A DNA stretch of 62,885 nt, from positions 1-62,885 of the forward strand of contig JBEGVB010000075.1 in assembly GCA_041178545.1 (NCBI GenBank). The letters are read 5' to 3'. Origin of the DNA: JBEATZ01 sp041178545. GTDB taxonomy: Bacteria; Planctomycetota; UBA1135; UBA2386. Positions 58,379-62,885 of the stretch are shown here, one piece after another. The position numbers were made by a program, and so were the translations under genes. The stretch's first letter is position 1, and the number at the start of each line of letters is the position of its first letter. The notes under the pieces were generated by a model. It was given only the letters and a program-made list of their open reading frames with translations, was not told the DNA's origin and ran no database searches.

Positions 58379-60706
58379 GTGGACCTGAGCACCTTCGTCA
58401 CGCGGCTGCGGCGCAACGAGGCGGACGCGCCCGGCATGGTGGTGGCCTCGCACTCGACCGAGCCGCGGCCTGCGATGTCGCAGCCCTTCCCCGACTGGTT
58501 GCACCCGGACCTCGTCCGCACGCTGCAGGAGAAGGGCATCCTGGAGATGTACTCGCACCAGCGCGAGGCCGCGGACCTGCTGCACGCCCGCAAGCACACG
58601 GTGGTGGCCACGTCGACCGCCTCGGGCAAGTCGCTGTGCTACCACCTGCCCGTGCTCGACGCGCTGCTGCGCGAGGGCCTCGATGCGCGCGCCCTCTACC
58701 TCTACCCGACCAAGGCGCTGGCGCGGGACCAGATGGCGAGCCTGGAGGAGCTGCTCGAGGGCTGCGGCCGCACCGACATGACGGTGGCCGTGTACGACGG
58801 CGACACGCCGCCGCCGGTGCGGCAGGCGCTGCGCGAGCAGGGCAACCTCGTGCTCACCAACCCGCACATGCTGCACGCGGGCATCCTGCCGAACCACACC
58901 AAGTGGCAGGGGTTGTTCAGCGGCTTGCGCTACGTGGTGGTGGACGAGCTGCACACGCTCTCCGGCATCTACGGTTCGCACGTTGCCAACGTGCTGCGCC
59001 GGCTGAAGCGCATCTGCAGGCACTACGGCTCCGACCCGGTGTTCTGCGGCGCGAGCGCCACCATCAGCAACGCCGGCGAGCACGGCAGGCGGTTGTTCGA
59101 GACCAAGGTCGAGGTGGTGGACCGCGACGGCAGCCCGCGCGGGTCGAAGCACTTCCTGTTCCTCAACCCGGCGTTGCTGAGCGAGGCGCAGGGGTTGCGC
59201 GTGCCCGCCAGCGAGGCTGCCAGGCAGCTGGGCGGCCAGCTCCTGCCCTCGGGCCTGCAGTCGATCTTCTTCACCCGCTCGCGCAACGGCACCGAGGTGC
59301 TGCTCAAGTACCTGCGCGACGAGGCGGATGCGCGCAAGGTCGACCAGAAGTCGGTGGCCGGCTACCGCGGTGGTTACCTGCCCGAGCTGCGGCGCAGCAT
59401 CGAACGGGGGCTGCGCGACGGCACCGTGCGCACGGTGGTGTCGACGAGCGCTCTCGAACTGGGCGTCGACATCGGCTCGCTGGACGTGTGCGTGCTGGTG
59501 GGCTACCCGGGCACCGTGTCGAGCACGTTCCAGCGCGCGGGGCGCGTGGGACGGCGCAACCAGCAGAGCGCCGTGGTGTTCGTGGCCAACAGCGCCGCGA
59601 TGGACCAGTACCTGGTGCAGAACCCCGGCTACCTGTTCGACGCGCCCCGCGACGCGGTGGCCATCGACCCCGACAACCCGATCATCCTCACCAACCACGT
59701 GCGCTGCGGCGCCTTCGAGCTGCCCTTCGACAAGGACGAGGGCTTTGGCGGCGCGATGGGCGTGCCCGAGGTGCTGGAGTTCCTGGCCAAGGACCTGCAG
59801 GTGCTGCACGAGCAGGACGGCAGGTACCACTACGCGGACCAGACCTACCCGGCCGAGGGCGTGAGCCTGAGCGCCGTGGACATGGACAACGTCACCATCC
59901 AGGACGTGGAGAGCCGCAAGATCCTCGCCGAGATCGACCGGCCGTCGGCCATCGAAGAGGTGTACCAGGGCGCGATCTACGGCCACCAGGGCGAGACCTG
60001 GCTGGTGGAGCGCTTCGACTACCACGACCGGCGCGCGTTCGTGCGGCGCATCGATGCCGACCACTACACCGAGGCCGACACCGAGACCGAGGTGCGCGTG
60101 CTGCGCATCGACGAGTCGCACGACCACGGTGGCTACGTGGCCCACCGCGGCGAGGTGCACGTGAGCACCCTCGCCAAGGCCTACAAGAAGATCAAGTTCT
60201 ACACGCGCGAGAACGTGGGCATCGGCGAGATCAGCCTGCCGCCCGAGGAGTTCGACACCGAGGCCTGCGCGCTCGTGCTCGGGCCCGAGCTCGCGAAGCA
60301 GCTGCAGTTGCAGCGCGGTGCCGAGGCCAGCTGCCTGCACGGCGTGGGCGAGTTGCTGCAGGGCCTCGTGCCGCTGTTCCTGCGCGTCGACCCGCGCGAC
60401 GTGCGCGTGCTGGCCGAGGTGCTGCACCCGCACTTCGAGGCTCCCACGCTCGTGCTCTACGACCGCGTGCCCAACGGCGTCGGGTTGAGCGAGCGCATCT
60501 TCCGCATCCACCGGGAGATCCTGGCTGCCGCCCTCGGCGTGCTGCAGAAGTGCAGCTGCCGCAGCGGTTGTCCAGCATGCATCGGACCCGGCGCCACGAT
60601 GGGTCCGCGCAGCAAGCAGACGGCAGCATCCATCCTCCGCGGCATGCTCCACGGCGTGGTTGCGTCGCGGACCGCGGTCGCCGGCACGGACGAGGCAGGG
60701 GCCTGA
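58379..60706 (+). CDS. mrfA: MrfA-like DNA repair helicase
   Basis: A 775-residue DEXH-box helicase. Walker A is TSTASGKSLCYH (Lys84), motif II is VVVDELHTLS (189-192), and motif VI is FQRAGRVGRRNQQS. The C-terminal zinc-like cluster has four cysteines at 725, 727, 731 and 734 (KCSCRSGCPACIGP), as in Bacillus subtilis MrfA, which acts with MrfB in repair of mitomycin damage. A GTG start at 58379 is preceded by GGGAGG. It overlaps mrfB by 1 base. The direct repeat upstream suggests damage control. Confidence 0.88.
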   Translation: MDLSTFVTRLRRNEADAPGMVVASHSTEPRPAMSQPFPDWLHPDLVRTLQEKGILEMYSHQREAADLLHARKHTVVATSTASGKSLCYHLPVLDALLREGLDARALYLYPTKALARDQMASLEELLEGCGRTDMTVAVYDGDTPPPVRQALREQGNLVLTNPHMLHAGILPNHTKWQGLFSGLRYVVVDELHTLSGIYGSHVANVLRRLKRICRHYGSDPVFCGASATISNAGEHGRRLFETKVEVVDRDGSPRGSKHFLFLNPALLSEAQGLRVPASEAARQLGGQLLPSGLQSIFFTRSRNGTEVLLKYLRDEADARKVDQKSVAGYRGGYLPELRRSIERGLRDGTVRTVVSTSALELGVDIGSLDVCVLVGYPGTVSSTFQRAGRVGRRNQQSAVVFVANSAAMDQYLVQNPGYLFDAPRDAVAIDPDNPIILTNHVRCGAFELPFDKDEGFGGAMGVPEVLEFLAKDLQVLHEQDGRYHYADQTYPAEGVSLSAVDMDNVTIQDVESRKILAEIDRPSAIEEVYQGAIYGHQGETWLVERFDYHDRRAFVRRIDADHYTEADTETEVRVLRIDESHDHGGYVAHRGEVHVSTLAKAYKKIKFYTRENVGIGEISLPPEEFDTEACALVLGPELAKQLQLQRGAEASCLHGVGELLQGLVPLFLRVDPRDVRVLAEVLHPHFEAPTLVLYDRVPNGVGLSERIFRIHREILAAALGVLQKCSCRSGCPACIGPGATMGPRSKQTAASILRGMLHGVVASRTAVAGTDEAGA

Positions 60707-61569
60707 TGGTTGCACCCGACCGCGACCGGCTGCGCCGTGCATTCCGGCTGAAGGAGGCTGCCGCCGCGCCCGCGGAGGCTGCTGCGGTTCCTGCGCGCCC
60801 CGAGGTGCGGGCCTTCCTGCAGGCGCGGCTGCGGCAGCTGGCACCGCGCCGCCCCGAGGTGGCGCTGCCGGAGGGACAGGACCTTGCCCTCGGCGGCGCC
60901 ACGTGCTGGCAACGCCTGCTCCGCTACGGACTCGACCACGTGCACGGCCGCACGGAGTTGCGCCGGGTGCTCTCGGTCGACCCCGCGCTCGTCGCGCAGC
61001 GCGCCAAGCAGCCTGCGCTCGCCGACCTGAGGCTCGACCAGTGCCTGTTCCTCGACACCGAGACCACCGGTCTGAGCGGCGGCGCAGGCACCGTCGTGTT
61101 CCAGGTGGGCATGGGTTTCCTCGAGGGGGACCAGTTGGTGGTGGAGCAGCTGCTGCTGCGGCACTTCGACGAGGAGCCCGCGCTGTTGGCGCAGGTGGCC
61201 GAGCGGTTGCGCCAGCGCCCGCTCCTCGTGACCTACGTGGGCAAGAGCTTCGACCGCCACCGCATCGCGGCCCGGATGGCGCTCCACCGCGTCGGGTCCG
61301 ACGTGCTCACCGAGCGCCACCTCGACCTGTACCACCTGTCGCGGCGCCACTGGGCGAGGCAACTGCCCGACTGCAGGCTGCGCACGGTCGAGGAACAGGT
61401 GCTGGGGCTGCACCGGGACCACGACCTGCCCGGCAGCGAGGCGCCGCGCGCGTTCCTCGACTGGGTGCGCGACCGGTCCGGGCCGCTCGACCGGGTGCTG
61501 GAGCACAACCGGCTCGACGTGCTGTCCGTGGTTGCCCTGCTCGGCGTGCTCGGTTGTCCCGACCGGTAA
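60706..61569 (+). CDS. mrfB: MrfB-like DEDDh exonuclease
   Basis: A 287-residue RNase-H-fold exonuclease. The catalytic residues are Asp117 and Glu119 (CLFLDTETTGLSGG), a later Asp in VGKSFDRHRI, and His267 with Asp271 in EHNRLDVLS, the DEDDh set. In B. subtilis the partner MrfB is a metal-dependent exonuclease needed for the same pathway as MrfA; this protein lacks the C-terminal TPR region found there. The start overlaps the mrfA stop (TGATG). The TAA stop at 61569 is unusual for this window. Confidence 0.87.
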   Translation: MVAPDRDRLRRAFRLKEAAAAPAEAAAVPARPEVRAFLQARLRQLAPRRPEVALPEGQDLALGGATCWQRLLRYGLDHVHGRTELRRVLSVDPALVAQRAKQPALADLRLDQCLFLDTETTGLSGGAGTVVFQVGMGFLEGDQLVVEQLLLRHFDEEPALLAQVAERLRQRPLLVTYVGKSFDRHRIAARMALHRVGSDVLTERHLDLYHLSRRHWARQLPDCRLRTVEEQVLGLHRDHDLPGSEAPRAFLDWVRDRSGPLDRVLEHNRLDVLSVVALLGVLGCPDR

Positions 61570-61617
61570 CTCTGCGGAAATCCACCAACGCGTGCAGCTC
61601 CGGTCCGTAGCATCCCG

Positions 61618-61636
61618 GTGCCGCACGGTGCGGCAC
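61618..61636. promoter_or_regulatory. Near-perfect palindrome in the leader of the TlpA-type selenoprotein gene
   Basis: GTGCCGCAC and GTGCGGCAC are perfect 9-bp arms around a single base. It lies 21 bp before the ATG, and GAGAGG (61645-61650) follows as a ribosome binding site. It could be an operator or a regulatory mRNA hairpin. Confidence 0.5.
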
Positions 61637-61657
61637 GTACCAACCGAGAGGTGACCC

Positions 61658-62770
61658 ATGCGATGGAACTGCATGGTGGCCCTGCTGGCCTCGTTGCTCC
61701 CGGCGCTCCACGCGCAGGACACGAAGGCCGATGCCAAGGCTGCCTATGAGGCGTTTGTGGCCGAGTTCAAGGCCGCAGACAAGGCGTCCCGCACTGCGAT
61801 GCAGGCGATGATGCAGACGGACGAGTGGAAGGCCGCAGTCGCGGCCAAGGACCAGGCGAAGATCAACCAGTTGCGCAGCGCGCAGCCGATGGTCGACCGC
61901 CCTGCCATGGCCCGCAAGGCTCTGGAACTGGCGGCTTCCCACGAGGGAGACGGCCGCGTGCCGTTCTACTGCTGGGCGATCGTCTACTCCCCCGACAAGG
62001 AGCTGGCCGCGAGCGCGATCGACGCGATCCTCGAGGACCACGTCGAGAGTCCTGCCGTGGTCGAGTTGATGGAGAAGGCCATGGTGGTCAGTCGTGCCGT
62101 GGGCAACGAGAAGGGCAAGCAGGTCCTCGATGCCGTGATCGCACGCAACCCGAGCAAGGAAGCCAAGGCCTGGGCGATGTACTGGTCGTCCATCAGCGTG
62201 ACGCGCGACAAGAACAGCACCGAGGAGCAGAGGGCTGCTGCCAAGCAGCTCATGGTCGATGCCGCCAAGCTCGCGGAGGGCACCATCCTCGGCGACCGCA
62301 TCGCGGCGCCAGAGTTCGAGAAGTCGAGCCTGCAGATCGGGATGGAGTCACCCGACATCGTCGGCGAGGACCTCGACGGCGTGACGTTCAAGTTGTCGGA
62401 CTACCGCGGCAAGGTGGTCGTCCTCGACTTCTGGGGATTCTGGTGAGGGCCCTGCCGGGCCATGATCCCGCACGAGCGGTCGCTCGTGGAACGTCTGAAG
62501 GACAAGCCTTTCGCACTGCTCGGCGTCAACAGTGACGACGACAAGGACTACTACTTCGCCGAGGCAAAGGCCAACGGCGTGAGCTGGCGCTCGTTCTGGA
62601 ACGGACCCAAGGGCACCAGTGGCCCGATCTCCGCCAAGTGGAACGTGAGTGGGTGGCCCACCATCTACGTCATCGACCACAAGGGCGTGATCCGCTTCAA
62701 GAACGTCCGTGGCGAGAAGATGGACGAGGCCGTGGACCAGCTCCTCGCGGAGATGGAATCCGGCAAGTGA
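61658..62770 (+). CDS. TlpA/thioredoxin-like selenoprotein (UGA = selenocysteine)
   Basis: A 370-residue exported thiol-disulfide protein if the in-frame TGA at 62444-62446 is read as selenocysteine. Residues 1-20 are a signal peptide (MRWNCMVALLASLLPALHAQ), about 21-215 an alpha-helical domain, and from about 226 a redoxin domain: GMESPDIVGEDLDGVTFKLS, VVVLDFWGFW, then Sec263-Gly-Pro-Cys266 and RAMIPHE. LLGVNSDDD and the cis-Pro loop SGWPTIYVIDHKGVIRF continue in the same frame without a break. In homologs residue 263 is the first Cys of CxxC. The gene's own stop is also TGA (62768). Without read-through it would be a 262-residue truncated protein plus a meaningless 102-residue fragment. A candidate SECIS follows the codon. 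Pseudogene or sequence error is the alternative. Confidence 0.8.
62471..62488 (+). promoter_or_regulatory. Candidate bacterial SECIS hairpin
   Basis: CACGAGC-GGTC-GCTCGTG is a perfect 7-bp stem. The apical loop GGUC starts 31 bases after the TGA, inside the 16-37-base range used for bacterial SECIS searches, and has G in the first two loop positions. The same GGUC loop is found in the known E. coli fdhF SECIS, where the G-U contacts SelB. The stem lies within the coding frame (HERSLV), as required in bacteria. Confidence 0.7.
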
Positions 62771-62803
62771 CCGTGGGGCACGGGGCCGTGGCATGATGCG
62801 CGC

Positions 62804-62885
62804 ATGCGCCTTGCCTTGGTCCCGTGCCTGCTGATCTCATGCGCGCTCGCCCCGGCCCGTGCCCAGCAACCTGCGGCACCAGACC
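62804..62885 (+). CDS. Start of an exported protein, cut by the window edge
   Basis: Twenty-seven codons are visible from ATG 62804: a signal peptide MRLALVPCLLISCALAPARA followed by QQPAAPD. Nothing more can be said about its function. It starts 33 bp after the selenoprotein gene in the same direction and may be in the same operon. Confidence 0.5.
   Translation, partial: MRLALVPCLLISCALAPARAQQPAAPD

Noticed and set aside
62462..62770. A separate 102-residue protein starting at ATG 62462
   Set aside because: It has no ribosome binding site and begins in the middle of a redoxin fold, five codons after the TGA. It fits only as the second half of the TlpA-type protein.

Overview
The window is very GC-rich, densely coding bacterial DNA with many TGA stops. 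It carries a Tat-exported sulfatase, type IV pseudopilins with acidic insertions, HEAT-repeat proteins, planctomycete-style TlpA proteins and short exported proteins of unknown function. Together these suggest a member of the Planctomycetota or a close relative; this is an inference from gene content, not a proof. I see no rRNA, tRNA, CRISPR array, insertion sequence or prophage.

Layout. 1-481 is the start of an exported lamin-tail protein. 482-899 is intergenic and holds copy A of a 221-224 bp repeat with inverted ends. 900-10.7 kb: a MoaD-MoaE fusion, a membrane glycosyltransferase, a methyltransferase, leucyl aminopeptidase, acetyl-CoA synthetase, a vanadium-haloperoxidase-like protein, a KaiC-like ATPase and a degenerate histidine phosphatase. 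10.7-19.4 kb: glycosyltransferases, a MATE transporter, a HEAT protein, three pseudopilins and a polysaccharide deacetylase. 19.5-26.2 kb: DinB-type polymerase, an ECF sigma/anti-sigma pair, repeat copy B and an error-prone DnaE2. 26.2-34.1 kb: a transglutaminase-esterase fusion and a five-gene MFS/ABC/adaptor export operon. 34.2-40.2 kb: universal stress protein, LonC-like protease and the two subunits of 2-oxoacid:ferredoxin oxidoreductase. 40.2-49.3 kb: a glycosyltransferase, a SahR-like regulator with adenosylhomocysteinase, NDH-2, cysteine dioxygenase and aconitase. 49.4-58.3 kb: lipoproteins (one a phosphatase fused to a heme-c site), a sulfatase, a binding protein/histidine kinase/NtrC operon and a deoxyhypusine-synthase-like enzyme. 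58.4-62.9 kb: an mrfA-mrfB repair pair, then a TlpA-family gene interrupted by TGA exactly at its first catalytic cysteine, then the start of another exported protein.

Most notable points. (1) The TlpA-family gene at 61658-62770 reads through an in-frame TGA as U-G-P-C, and a hairpin with a GGUC apical loop lies at the right distance downstream. This is a strong candidate selenoprotein that standard annotation would split in two. (2) The starts of dinB, dnaE2 and mrfA share an 11-bp-period direct repeat, GTTN-N7-GTTA-like. It resembles the alphaproteobacterial LexA box and suggests a damage regulon joining two error-prone polymerases and MrfAB. (3) Two copies of a structured repeat occur between divergent genes, one directly before dnaE2. 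(4) An AT-rich inverted repeat at the start of the sahR-ahcY operon is a likely autoregulatory operator.
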